From Planctomycetaceae bacterium (lineage in GTDB: Bacteria > Planctomycetota > Planctomycetia > Pirellulales > Thermoguttaceae), in the NCBI GenBank assembly GCA_012719125.1, contig JAAYAY010000389.1:1-47732 (forward strand): DNA of 47,732 nucleotides, in the 5' to 3' direction. How positions within the stretch are numbered: the first letter of the stretch is position 1; each line of letters opens with the position of its first letter. Below are positions 41,207-47,732 of the stretch, in pieces. Both the position numbers and the translations under genes were made by a program. The notes under the pieces were generated by a model, which was not told the origin of the DNA, searched no databases, and was given only the letters and a program-made list of their open reading frames with translations.

Positions 41207-41749
41207 ATGGCCAGGAAAATCTCGCGGCCGTTGCGATATCGAGTTCGACGCCCTCTCGCGATCGTCGGACTGCTCCTCCTCTTCGTGCTGCTTCGTCTTC
41301 TCGCGTCGGACGTTTCTCGCCCGTCCGGACCCGAATCTCTCTCGGAAGGTGCCTATCGAGTCCAACGCGTGGTTGACGGCGACACCTTGCTGCTCGAAGG
41401 CGGCGCTCGCGTGCGGTTGATCGGCGCCGATACCCCCGAGACCGTCCAGCCAAATCACGCCGTCGAGCCCTACGGCCCGGAAGCGACGGCCTACACCGAG
41501 CAGTTCGTCCACGACGCCGGGGGCGAAGTCCGCCTGCAAATGGATCGGGAACGGAAGGACCGCTTCGATCGCTTCCTCGCCTACGTATTCGCCGGCGACC
41601 GCATGCTCAACGAAGAACTGATCCGAGCCGGCCTGGCCACGGCTCGTACAGAGTTCGACTATTCCGAGTCGATGAAGCGAAGGTTTCGCCGCGCGGAAGA
41701 GGCGGCCAAGGCGGCCGAATTGGGAATCTGGAACTCGAACTCACCATGA
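41207..41749 (+). CDS. Membrane-anchored thermonuclease (SNase) family protein
   Basis: A 180-residue protein. A basic N-terminus and a hydrophobic helix (LAIVGLLLLFVLLRLLA, about 17-33) form a signal anchor. The staphylococcal-nuclease fold follows: VQRVVDGDTLLLEGGARVRLIGADTPE with the calcium Asp and the first Arg, LQMDRERKDRFDRFLAYVFA with the Glu/Arg pair, and LNEELIRAGLATA. SNase proteins cut DNA or RNA in a calcium-dependent way. Here the catalytic part would lie outside the cytoplasmic membrane. It follows the CxxC protein by 42 bases and is followed by a hairpin. Confidence 0.9.
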   Translation: MARKISRPLRYRVRRPLAIVGLLLLFVLLRLLASDVSRPSGPESLSEGAYRVQRVVDGDTLLLEGGARVRLIGADTPETVQPNHAVEPYGPEATAYTEQFVHDAGGEVRLQMDRERKDRFDRFLAYVFAGDRMLNEELIRAGLATARTEFDYSESMKRRFRRAEEAAKAAELGIWNSNSP

Positions 41750-41768
41750 TCTGGTGCCGTCCACCTTG

Positions 41769-41791
41769 GGCGACACTTGCCGAGTGTCGCC
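41769..41791 (+). terminator. Hairpin after the nuclease gene
   Basis: GGCGACACT (41769-41777), loop TGCCG, AGTGTCGCC (41783-41791), a perfect 9-bp stem 20 bases beyond the stop codon. There is no T run. It separates the nuclease gene from the leu promoter. Confidence 0.55.
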
Positions 41792-41850
41792 GGACTTGAA
41801 CACCGACACCAATTGGCCGAAAAACTGCTGACCCAAGCGAACCTTCTCGC

Positions 41851-41879
41851 TTGACCGGGGGACTTAGGAGTCGTAGACT
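41851..41879 (+). promoter_or_regulatory. Sigma70-like promoter of the leu leader
   Basis: TTGACC (41851-41856) and TAGACT (41874-41879) with a 17-base spacer match the -35 and -10 consensus well. Transcription would begin near 41886, giving a leader of about 350 bases before leuA and a ribosome site for the leader peptide 10 bases later. Confidence 0.7.
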
Positions 41880-41909
41880 GACATGACTGTCTTCTGAGGG
41901 AATACGTCG

Positions 41910-41972
41910 ATGAACCCGGCCGCAAACAGCCTCGCTTTACTCTTGTTACCCCTTAATGGGGGACGGCCCTAG
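41910..41972 (+). CDS. Leucine leader peptide (leuL-like), 20 residues
   Basis: A short frame starting at ATG 41910, with GAGGG (41896-41900) nine bases before it, and ending at TAG 41970-41972. It encodes MNPAANSLALLLLPLNGGRP. Six of twenty codons are Leu: CTC, TTA, CTC, TTG, TTA and CTT at 41931, 41937, 41940, 41943, 41946 and 41952. In this GC-rich genome, where genes such as leuA rely on CTG and CTC, the TTA and TTG codons stand out. Together with the hairpins that follow and leuA downstream, this is the expected form of a leader peptide whose translation senses charged tRNA-Leu. It is too short to be a stable protein with another role. Confidence 0.85.
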   Translation: MNPAANSLALLLLPLNGGRP

Positions 41973-42048
41973 GGTTCGCGCAGGAGACAACCTGATTCGA
42001 CACGACAAGAACCCCAAGGCCCGAAACAGCCTTGGGGTTCTTTTTTTT
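41912..42048 (+). promoter_or_regulatory. Transcription attenuator of leuA with four pairing segments
   Basis: Segment 1, GAACCCGGCC (41912-41921), pairs with segment 2, GGCC-CTA-GGGTTC (41965-41977), leaving CTA bulged. Segment 2 read as GCCCTAGGGTTC (41966-41977) also pairs, at 10 of 12 positions, with the core of segment 3, GAACCCCAAGGC (42009-42020). Segment 3 pairs perfectly with segment 4 (42029-42042) to form the terminator. Segment 2 contains the leader stop codon, so a ribosome finishing the leader would cover it and let 3:4 form. A ribosome stalled at the Leu codons leaves 2 free to form the antiterminator. The pairing is seen by eye; energies are not computed. Segment 1 lies just upstream of the Leu codons rather than across them, a small departure from the textbook case. 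Confidence 0.8.
42007..42048 (+). terminator. Perfect intrinsic terminator of the leu attenuator
   Basis: AAGAACCCCAAGGC (42007-42020), loop CCGAAACA, GCCTTGGGGTTCTT (42029-42042), a perfect 14-bp stem. The T run spans 42041-42048, so it overlaps the end of the stem. It is one of only two hairpins with a proper U tract in the window and stands about 185 bases before the leuA start. Confidence 0.93.
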
Positions 42049-42233
42049 GGTGGATAGCCGGTCATGTGTGAGACACTCGTGAAACCAGCCGACGACAGCC
42101 GGGCAGACGGCCGGCGCCGCGTCGATCCGACAAGGGGTTGGTTGGTGTTGCCCTTGCCGACCAGTGGTCGGCCGCTCGCGTAAGCCAAAGAGTCAACGTC
42201 AACCCACCTCAACGAATCAGGACCTACCGACAC

Positions 42234-43790
42234 ATGGCGGAATCCAGTGCAAGAAAAATCGTCATATTTGACACCACGCTGCGCGACGGCGAGCAATCGC
42301 CCGGTTGCAGCATGAATCTCTCGGAAAAGATGGAGGTCGCCCAGGCCCTGGTCGACCTGGGCGTCGACGTGATCGAGGCCGGCTTCCCGATCGCCTCCCC
42401 CGGCGACTTCGAGGCGGTCTCGGAGATTGCCAAGGTGGTACGCGGACCGGCCGTCTGCGGCCTGGCCCGCTGCCGTACCGAAGACATCGATCGGGCTTGG
42501 GAGGCGGTCAAGCACGCCGAGAACCCGCGTATCCACGTCTTCCTTGCCACCAGTGCGATCCATCGCGAACACAAGCTCAAGATGGATAAGAGCCAGATCA
42601 TCCAGCGCGCGGTAGCCGGAGTCGCGCGAGCGGTCGGTTACTGCTCCAACGTCGAGTTCTCGCCGGAAGACGCCGCCCGCACCGAAGAGGACTTCCTCTG
42701 CCAGGTCGTCGAGGCCGCCATTCGGGCCGGGGCAACGACGGTGAACATTCCCGACACGGTCGGCTATGCCACGCCCGCCCACATGGGACACGTGATCCGC
42801 GTGCTGCGCGATCGCGTGCCCAATATCGATGAGGCGATCATCAGCGTCCATTGCCACAACGACCTGGGCATGGCCGTGGCCAACAGCCTGGCGGCCGTCG
42901 AGGCCGGCGCCGGCCAGATCGAATGCACCGTCAACGGGCTCGGCGAACGGGCGGGCAACTGCTCGCTGGAAGAAGTCGTGATGGCCCTGCGCACCCGCAT
43001 CGACTACTACAAGGCCGACACTGGCGTGGTCAGCCAGCGGCTCGTTCCCACCAGCCGGCTCGTTTCCCACATCACCGGCATGCACGTACAGCGAAACAAG
43101 GCGATCGTCGGCCGCAACGCCTTCGCCCACGAGGCGGGCATCCACCAGGACGGCATGCTCAAAGAGCGAACCACCTACGAGATCATGCGCCCCGAAGACG
43201 TAGGCTTCACCACCAGCGACCTGGTCCTCGGCAAGCACAGCGGCCGGGCGGCGCTGGCGTCGCGGGCCAAGGCCCTGGGCTTCCGGCTGACCGGCGAACA
43301 ACTCAACACCGTCTTCGACGCCTTCAAACGCCTGGCCGACAAGAAAAAAGAGATCTACGACGCCGACCTGGCGGCCCTGGTCGAGGAGCAGATCCGCGGC
43401 GTGGCCGACGTCTGGTCGCTCGAATCCTACCAGGTCACCTCCGGCACGAACCGCGTGCCCCACGTGGTCCTGAAACTCCGCAAAGGCGATGAGGTCAAGA
43501 GTGCGGAGATGGATTGCGGCGACGGCCCCGTCGATGCGATCTTCCTGGCCATCGAGGAACTGGCCGAGACCGAGGTGGTCTGCAAGGACTTCCGCGTCCA
43601 CAGCGTGACCGTGGGCAAAGACGCCCAGGGCGAGGTAACGGTGGAACTCGAATACCAAGGCAACACCTACCGCGGCCGCGGCATTTCCACCGACAGCATC
43701 GAGGCCTCGGCCAAGGCGTTCCTCAACGCCATCAACCGCATCGTCTCCCTCGGCAACGGCGAACCCGAGACCCCTCGTCCCAACGTATGA
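42234..43790 (+). CDS. leuA: 2-Isopropylmalate synthase
   Basis: A 518-residue enzyme from ATG 42234 ([20 protein letters not shown]), with AGGA upstream. The first committed step of leucine synthesis: acetyl-CoA plus 2-oxoisovalerate gives 2-isopropylmalate, in the cytoplasm. Motifs: [46 protein letters not shown] with the metal His pair, [20 protein letters not shown], and [19 protein letters not shown]. The C-terminal regulatory dimerisation domain contains [19 protein letters not shown] and [13 protein letters not shown]; it is the site of leucine feedback inhibition in the family. Length matches the long LeuA form. Regulation is expected at two levels, attenuation upstream and feedback through the C-terminal domain. 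A tRNA-Leu gene follows 49 bases later. Confidence 0.96.
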   Translation: MAESSARKIVIFDTTLRDGEQSPGCSMNLSEKMEVAQALVDLGVDVIEAGFPIASPGDFEAVSEIAKVVRGPAVCGLARCRTEDIDRAWEAVKHAENPRIHVFLATSAIHREHKLKMDKSQIIQRAVAGVARAVGYCSNVEFSPEDAARTEEDFLCQVVEAAIRAGATTVNIPDTVGYATPAHMGHVIRVLRDRVPNIDEAIISVHCHNDLGMAVANSLAAVEAGAGQIECTVNGLGERAGNCSLEEVVMALRTRIDYYKADTGVVSQRLVPTSRLVSHITGMHVQRNKAIVGRNAFAHEAGIHQDGMLKERTTYEIMRPEDVGFTTSDLVLGKHSGRAALASRAKALGFRLTGEQLNTVFDAFKRLADKKKEIYDADLAALVEEQIRGVADVWSLESYQVTSGTNRVPHVVLKLRKGDEVKSAEMDCGDGPVDAIFLAIEELAETEVVCKDFRVHSVTVGKDAQGEVTVELEYQGNTYRGRGISTDSIEASAKAFLNAINRIVSLGNGEPETPRPNV

Positions 43791-43839
43791 CCCAACCTGC
43801 ACCCCGACGACGCAGCCGACCAGCGCCGCGTCGTCCCAT

Positions 43840-43925
43840 GGCTGAGTGGCGGAATAGGCAGACGCACGGGACTTAAAATCCCGAGGGGTGAATACCCCGT
43901 ACCGGTTCGAGTCCGGTCTCAGCTA
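43840..43925 (+). tRNA. tRNA-Leu (anticodon UAA)
   Basis: An 86-base cloverleaf. The acceptor GGCTGAG pairs with CTCAGCT (one G-U pair). A D arm of the Leu type (TGGCGGAATAGGCAGACGC) follows. The anticodon stem is CGGGA/TCCCG with loop CTTAAAA, giving anticodon TAA at 43874-43876. The long variable arm GGGG-TGAATA-CCCC of a class II tRNA and a T arm ACCGG-TTCGAGT-CCGGT complete it. The discriminator base is A; CCA is not encoded. It reads UUA and UUG. Confidence 0.95.
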
Positions 43926-44881
43926 CTATTCACCGCAGAAATCATCAATCGACCTCAATATGCCTCATAGGCCCTCTCTTACGGGTTCAAACACAACTGA
44001 CATTCGCTTCGAGAACCAAGCGAAAACACTATGTCGCTGAAAAAGGGTCAAAGCATCAGAAAGCCTCGCGGAGCCTCACAGAACCGCTGTCTGCGCAGCG
44101 GAGGCGCAGCGGTCGCGAGCCCCTAGCCGGAGGGAAGACGGCTTTCTCTCGCTCCGCGGACGCACCCGTCGCGCCAGTGTCCGGACACGGGCCTTTTCTG
44201 AGGAACGTTCCTGGACACCCTTTCTCCTTACCGTGCCGGGCTTTACGTCTCTCTGTCCGCGTGTCCGCGTCTTCTGGGCAACTTTTTCTACCGAGAGAAG
44301 GAGCCCCAGACGGTGGCCGGAGGACACCGGCTGTGGGCGGCGGCCGACTTGTTCGGCCGCCGGAAAGAGAAGGAGAACAGCCGGCACGGTTACGGTTGTC
44401 CCGTGTTACTTGTTTCTCCCACGCGGAGGCGCAGCCGGGGTAGGCACTTATTGCGAGCAAAGCTCCTGCCCTGGCATCAACCGCCGTCACACGCGTCCAA
44501 TAGTGCGAAATCCATTCCGAGACCGTGGAATATGGTCTCCTCGTTCTTTCGGCCTGGAGAGGAACCAACAATGCAACGGACACAAGAAGGAAACGCGTCT
44601 CGGGCTGGTGCTTGCTAATCAGGGAATGGACGCCTTGGTCGCCTAGCCGCTGGCGACCGGCGACCCGGCCGGCAGCAGTGCTGGCTCGGTGCAGGCAGGT
44701 TGGCAAGGTCTTTCGAGGTTGTTGGAGTGCTTAACTCGGAGATGGTGCCACTGTCTGCGTGCGAGGCCCCGCCCTAGCCTCAGATCCGAAACCGCAATCA
44801 AGCGGCCTGGTTAGGCAATCCTTGCGGCCCCTGCTCTTCGTAAATCCCTGTAGGATAGCCGCTTAACGCAAAGGAGCACCC
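43926..44881. other. Accessory-looking intergenic region after the tRNA
   Basis: About 950 bases with no accepted gene. It contains several palindromic pieces. One is a perfect 10-bp stem CGGCGGCCGA (44338-44347) with TCGGCCGCCG (44353-44362). Another is a GTGTCCGGACAC palindrome near 44186. The segment GCGGAGGCGCAGC occurs twice (near 44098 and 44421), which suggests small repeats. Reading frames are Arg-rich and unlike real proteins. No repeat of the tRNA 3' end (a possible att site) is found in the window. Confidence 0.45.
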
Positions 44882-45028
44882 TTGTTTTCAACAATCGCGT
44901 TCGCTATCCTGATCTGCGTCCCAGCCGTGGCAACCGATGGGCCCGGCTTACCGCACCGTTTTGAGCAACATATGTACGTTTTCGCCATCAGAACCACTAT
45001 GGGGATAGGTCCCTCAGGCTGTTCGTGA
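44882..45028 (+). CDS. Possible 48-residue secreted peptide or gene remnant
   Basis: Starts at TTG 44882 with AAGGAG at 44871-44876, a good ribosome site. The predicted N-terminus MFSTIAFAILICVPAVATDG looks like a signal peptide with an AVA cleavage site. The rest (28 residues) has no known motif and stops at TGA 45026-45028, four bases before the restriction gene. It may be the 5' remnant of a secreted-protein gene cut by the island, or a small secreted product cotranscribed with hsdR. Weak evidence. Confidence 0.3.
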   Translation: MFSTIAFAILICVPAVATDGPGLPHRFEQHMYVFAIRTTMGIGPSGCS

Positions 45029-45032
45029 TCCT

Positions 45033-47648
45033 ATGGATACCGAAGCAAGAACACGCGCGAAACAGATTGATCAGCAACTTCGGTCTGCGGGCTGGCTACC
45101 CGGCAGCAAGAAGCTGATCGATGAATACGTGCTGCGACCGTCCGGAGAGGACGAAACGACGGAATTCGCCGATTACGCGCTTGTGGACAATCATGGGAAG
45201 CCGTTCGCGATCGTGGAAGCCAAGCGTAGCAGCCGAAGCGCCCTTGAAGGCGAGCGCCAAGCAGCCGATTACGCCGATCGGATTTCCGAGCAGCATGGCG
45301 TCGATCCCTTCGTCTTTCTCGCAAACGGAAATGAAATCTGGTTCCAGGATCGCTCGCTTTATCCCGTAAGAAAGGTGAGCGGTTTCTTCACGCAGGACGA
45401 CTTAGAACGCCTTCGCTTCTTGCGGAAGTTTCGTAAATCCACCGCAAGTGCTGACGTGAACGAGAAGATTGCCGGGCGGGGCTATCAGATCGAAGCGATC
45501 AGGAAGATTTCAGAGAAGATCGAGGAGTCGCGCCGAAGGTTCCTGCTGGTGATGGCTACCGGGACAGGGAAGACGCGTACCATCATCGGACTGATCGACC
45601 TGCTGATGCGCTGCCAATGGATTCGGCGAGTGCTATTCCTCGCTGACCGCCGTGAACTTGTCAAGCAGGCTTTAGATGCGTTCAAAGAGCATCTTCCTGA
45701 CGTCCCACGCGACTGGATCGAATCCGGCAAGATTGATCCCGCGGCACGCGTACTGGCGGCTACCTATCCCGGAATGATGTCGGCCTATCGGCGACTTTCA
45801 CCCGGCTTCTTTGATCTCATCGTTTTCGACGAAAGCCACCGATCAATCTACAACCGGTACAAGGCAATCCCCGACCATTTCGATGCCATGCACGTCGGGT
45901 TAACTGCCACGCCAACCGACTTCATCGACCACAACACATTCCAGTTGTTCGAGTGTGAGGACGGACTTCCATCCGTTTACTATGGGCTTGAGGAGGCAGT
46001 TCGCGATAAGTATTTGGTTCCTTACCGCCCGGTTCATGTGGCGAAGACCCGGTTCCAGATCGAGGGATTGCATCCGGGGTCTCTGCCGCCCGAAGTCGAG
46101 GCCCAGCTTAGGGCTCAGGGGATTGACCCATCAGAACTCGACTTTGAAGGAACCGACTTCGAGCGTCGCGTTAGCAACACTGGAACCAATGATGCGATCG
46201 TGCGCGAGTTCATGGATGCGTCCATCAAGGACGCTGCGGGAACGCTGCCCGCCAAGACCATTGTTTTCGCGGTAAGTCACAACCACGCCCTGGAGATTTA
46301 TCAGAGCTTCAATCGTCTCTACCCTGATTTGCAGCGCCGTGGGCTCGCCAAGGTGATCGACAGCCACATGGAGCGAGCCGACAAGACACTGGACGACTTC
46401 AAGAACCGAGACTTCCCAAGAGTTGCCATTTCGGTCGATATGCTGGATACGGGCATCGACGTGCCAGCCATCCGCAATCTTGTCTTTGCCAAGCCGGTTT
46501 TCAGTCAGGTCAAGTTTTGGCAAATGATCGGCCGGGGAACTCGGACATGGACTGATCCGGTGTCAGGCGAGGAGAAGAAGGACTTCCTCATTATCGACCA
46601 TTGGGACAACTTCGCGTATTGGCAGGTGAACGACGGTGGAGACGATGGCCCCGAGACTACCGAACCGTTGCCCACACGCATCTTTCGCTTACGCCTTGAG
46701 GCACTCGAAATCCTGATCGGTCGAAATCAGACAGAGCAGGCCAACCAGGAACTGGCATCGCTTCAGGCAATGCTAGGCACATTGCCGCTGGAAAATATCA
46801 ACGTCGCTCCACACGCCGATGAAATCCGGCGTTTGATTGCTGACACCGCCACCTGGCTTCCGATTGATGCATCGAAGTACCAGCATCTTGCGATTACGAT
46901 CGCGCCGCTGCTGAGGTTTTCCACCGCCACCGGTTACGTAACACTCCAGTTCGAGAACTTGACTCAGCAACTTGTTGTCGCGCATCTCAAGTCTGACATG
47001 GATGAGGTCGAAAGGTTACGTGATCGCGTCATCGAAAACCTGTCGCTCTTACCGCGTGATATTCCTGAGGTCCGGGCCGTCGTCGACGTGCTCGACGAGG
47101 TCATGGCCGCCGATTACTGGAAGACGTTGACCTGGGAACGTATTCGCCGCATCCAACAGGTTTTTACACCGCTCATGAGGTTTCGCTCGCGTCGAGTGGG
47201 CGGCCAGTTGCTCAAACTGTCTATTCGTGACGAGATTCGAGATCGCCACTGGATTGTCTTCGGACCATCGGGCGAGGGGGCCTTTGCGGAAACGTATCGT
47301 CAGCAGGTGGAAGCCTACATCCGCGACCTGTCCGATCGAAGTCCCGCCTTGCAGAAGCTCCGGGAGGGTGAAGAACTAACCGAGGACGAACTTGAAGACA
47401 TCTCGGACTTGCTGCAACGCCCCGACTTGTTCATCACCGAGGATCGCCTTCGCGAAGTCTACGAAATGCCGGATGCCGACTTAAAAGGCTTCCTCTGCCA
47501 CATTCTGAAGATCGCCTCTTTGCCATCACGGGAGAAGCAGATTTCTCAGGCATTTGACGACTGGATTTCCGCCAATCAGCGGCTCAATGCAACCCAACTG
47601 ATGTTTATTACTCATAGTGAAAATGCTAGCACTGCTACATTTGAATAA
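45033..47648 (+). CDS. hsdR: Type I restriction enzyme R-subunit-like protein, C-terminus cut short
   Basis: An 871-residue protein of the EcoEI-type HsdR family. The N-terminal nuclease core of PD-(D/E)xK type has Asp 47 in EFADYAL and Glu 62/Lys 64 in IVEAKRSS. The helicase motor follows: Walker A MATGTGKTRTIIG (near residue 172), LFLADRRELVKQAL, the DEAH-type box FDESHRS, LTATPTDF, motif V VDMLDTGIDVPAI and motif VI QMIGRGTRT. The C-terminal domain proceeds to LNATQLMFIT and then ends abruptly in HSENASTATFE. Family members normally continue for about 60 residues. No hsdM or hsdS is seen in the window, so it is an orphan or its partners lie beyond the edge. Codon use is less GC-rich than in neighbours, suggesting transfer. 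Confidence 0.85.
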   Translation: MDTEARTRAKQIDQQLRSAGWLPGSKKLIDEYVLRPSGEDETTEFADYALVDNHGKPFAIVEAKRSSRSALEGERQAADYADRISEQHGVDPFVFLANGNEIWFQDRSLYPVRKVSGFFTQDDLERLRFLRKFRKSTASADVNEKIAGRGYQIEAIRKISEKIEESRRRFLLVMATGTGKTRTIIGLIDLLMRCQWIRRVLFLADRRELVKQALDAFKEHLPDVPRDWIESGKIDPAARVLAATYPGMMSAYRRLSPGFFDLIVFDESHRSIYNRYKAIPDHFDAMHVGLTATPTDFIDHNTFQLFECEDGLPSVYYGLEEAVRDKYLVPYRPVHVAKTRFQIEGLHPGSLPPEVEAQLRAQGIDPSELDFEGTDFERRVSNTGTNDAIVREFMDASIKDAAGTLPAKTIVFAVSHNHALEIYQSFNRLYPDLQRRGLAKVIDSHMERADKTLDDFKNRDFPRVAISVDMLDTGIDVPAIRNLVFAKPVFSQVKFWQMIGRGTRTWTDPVSGEEKKDFLIIDHWDNFAYWQVNDGGDDGPETTEPLPTRIFRLRLEALEILIGRNQTEQANQELASLQAMLGTLPLENINVAPHADEIRRLIADTATWLPIDASKYQHLAITIAPLLRFSTATGYVTLQFENLTQQLVVAHLKSDMDEVERLRDRVIENLSLLPRDIPEVRAVVDVLDEVMAADYWKTLTWERIRRIQQVFTPLMRFRSRRVGGQLLKLSIRDEIRDRHWIVFGPSGEGAFAETYRQQVEAYIRDLSDRSPALQKLREGEELTEDELEDISDLLQRPDLFITEDRLREVYEMPDADLKGFLCHILKIASLPSREKQISQAFDDWISANQRLNATQLMFITHSENASTATFE

Positions 47649-47732
47649 TCTCCTTGAGCTTCTTGCCGACGCGGCGGTTCCGCGAGCCTGTTTCCATGGC
47701 GTTGATCATGTCGTCCCAGAGTTTGCTGCGTA
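47635..47732 (-). CDS. C-terminal end of an unidentified gene (partial)
   Basis: The minus strand has an open frame running off the window edge and ending at a TAG (47635-47637). It encodes RSKLWDDMINAMETGSRNRR followed by VGKKLKEIIQM. The composition looks like a real protein end (amphipathic, charged helix). It overlaps the last codons of hsdR, tail to tail. I do not recognise the family. It may belong to an element inserted into hsdR. Confidence 0.5.
   Translation of the reverse strand, partial: RSKLWDDMINAMETGSRNRRVGKKLKEIIQM

Noticed and set aside
41880-42233. T-box or metabolite riboswitch before leuA
   Set aside because: No T-box consensus or stem I specifier loop is seen, and the Leu-rich leader frame with alternating hairpins explains the region better.
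44056-44706. Overlapping frames on both strands after the tRNA
   Set aside because: All are rich in Arg, Pro and Ser, run through palindromes, and have no start signals.
43840-47732. Att-site duplication of the tRNA-Leu 3' end as proof of an integrated island
   Set aside because: No second copy of the GGTTCGAGTCCGG segment was found to the right, and no integrase gene is present in the window.

Overview
The window looks like a chromosomal segment of a planctomycete, probably of the Pirellulales type. The GC content is high. There is a giant surface protein with the N-terminal LEPLESRTLLSA motif typical of that phylum, a Ser/Thr kinase with the DMG variant of the DFG motif, a Tat-exported Gfo/Idh/MocA oxidoreductase, a PD40/dihaem protein related to the hydrazine synthase alpha family, and many small operons on alternating strands. 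No computation could be run, so assignments rest on motifs read by eye.

Layout. 0.1-3 kb: a membrane-anchored pentapeptide-repeat protein and an Ala/Glu/Lys-rich coiled-coil lipoprotein. 3-7.2 kb (minus strand): a signalling cluster with a sensor histidine kinase lacking its 5' end, an intact receiver protein, a lone HisKA-like protein without the histidine, and a receiver without the phospho-acceptor Asp. At about 7,184 the broken kinase meets, head to head, a membrane spermidine-synthase-like gene that has also lost its 5' end. 9.5-13 kb: a chemoreceptor with three sensor modules, and CheW. 13.2-19.2 kb: a 2,000-residue surface protein with a cyclophilin domain and nine cadherin-like repeats. 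19-25 kb: a Tat aldo/keto reductase, acetyl-CoA synthetase, and two coiled-coil membrane proteins. 25-34 kb: the dihaem protein, a MazG-like pyrophosphohydrolase, a degenerate receiver, a C39-like membrane protein, GAPDH, a methyltransferase and DNA polymerase III delta'. 34-41.8 kb: a Ser/Thr kinase with a beta-helix tail, an oxidoreductase, an ECF-like sigma factor, a 7Fe ferredoxin, a small CxxC protein and a nuclease of the SNase family.

The most informative piece is at 41.85-43.93 kb. A sigma70-like promoter is followed by a 20-codon leader peptide with six Leu codons. Mutually exclusive RNA hairpins then end in a perfect U-tract terminator, followed by leuA and a tRNA-Leu(UAA) gene. This reads as a complete ribosome-mediated leucine attenuator. 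The tRNA downstream decodes the UUA and UUG codons on which the leader would stall.

From the tRNA to the right edge the sequence looks accessory: about 1 kb without a clear gene, then an orphan HsdR-type restriction subunit whose C-terminus is cut short close to an opposing partial gene. Two near-identical 91-bp hairpin repeats (29.2 and 38.8 kb) show a dispersed intergenic element.
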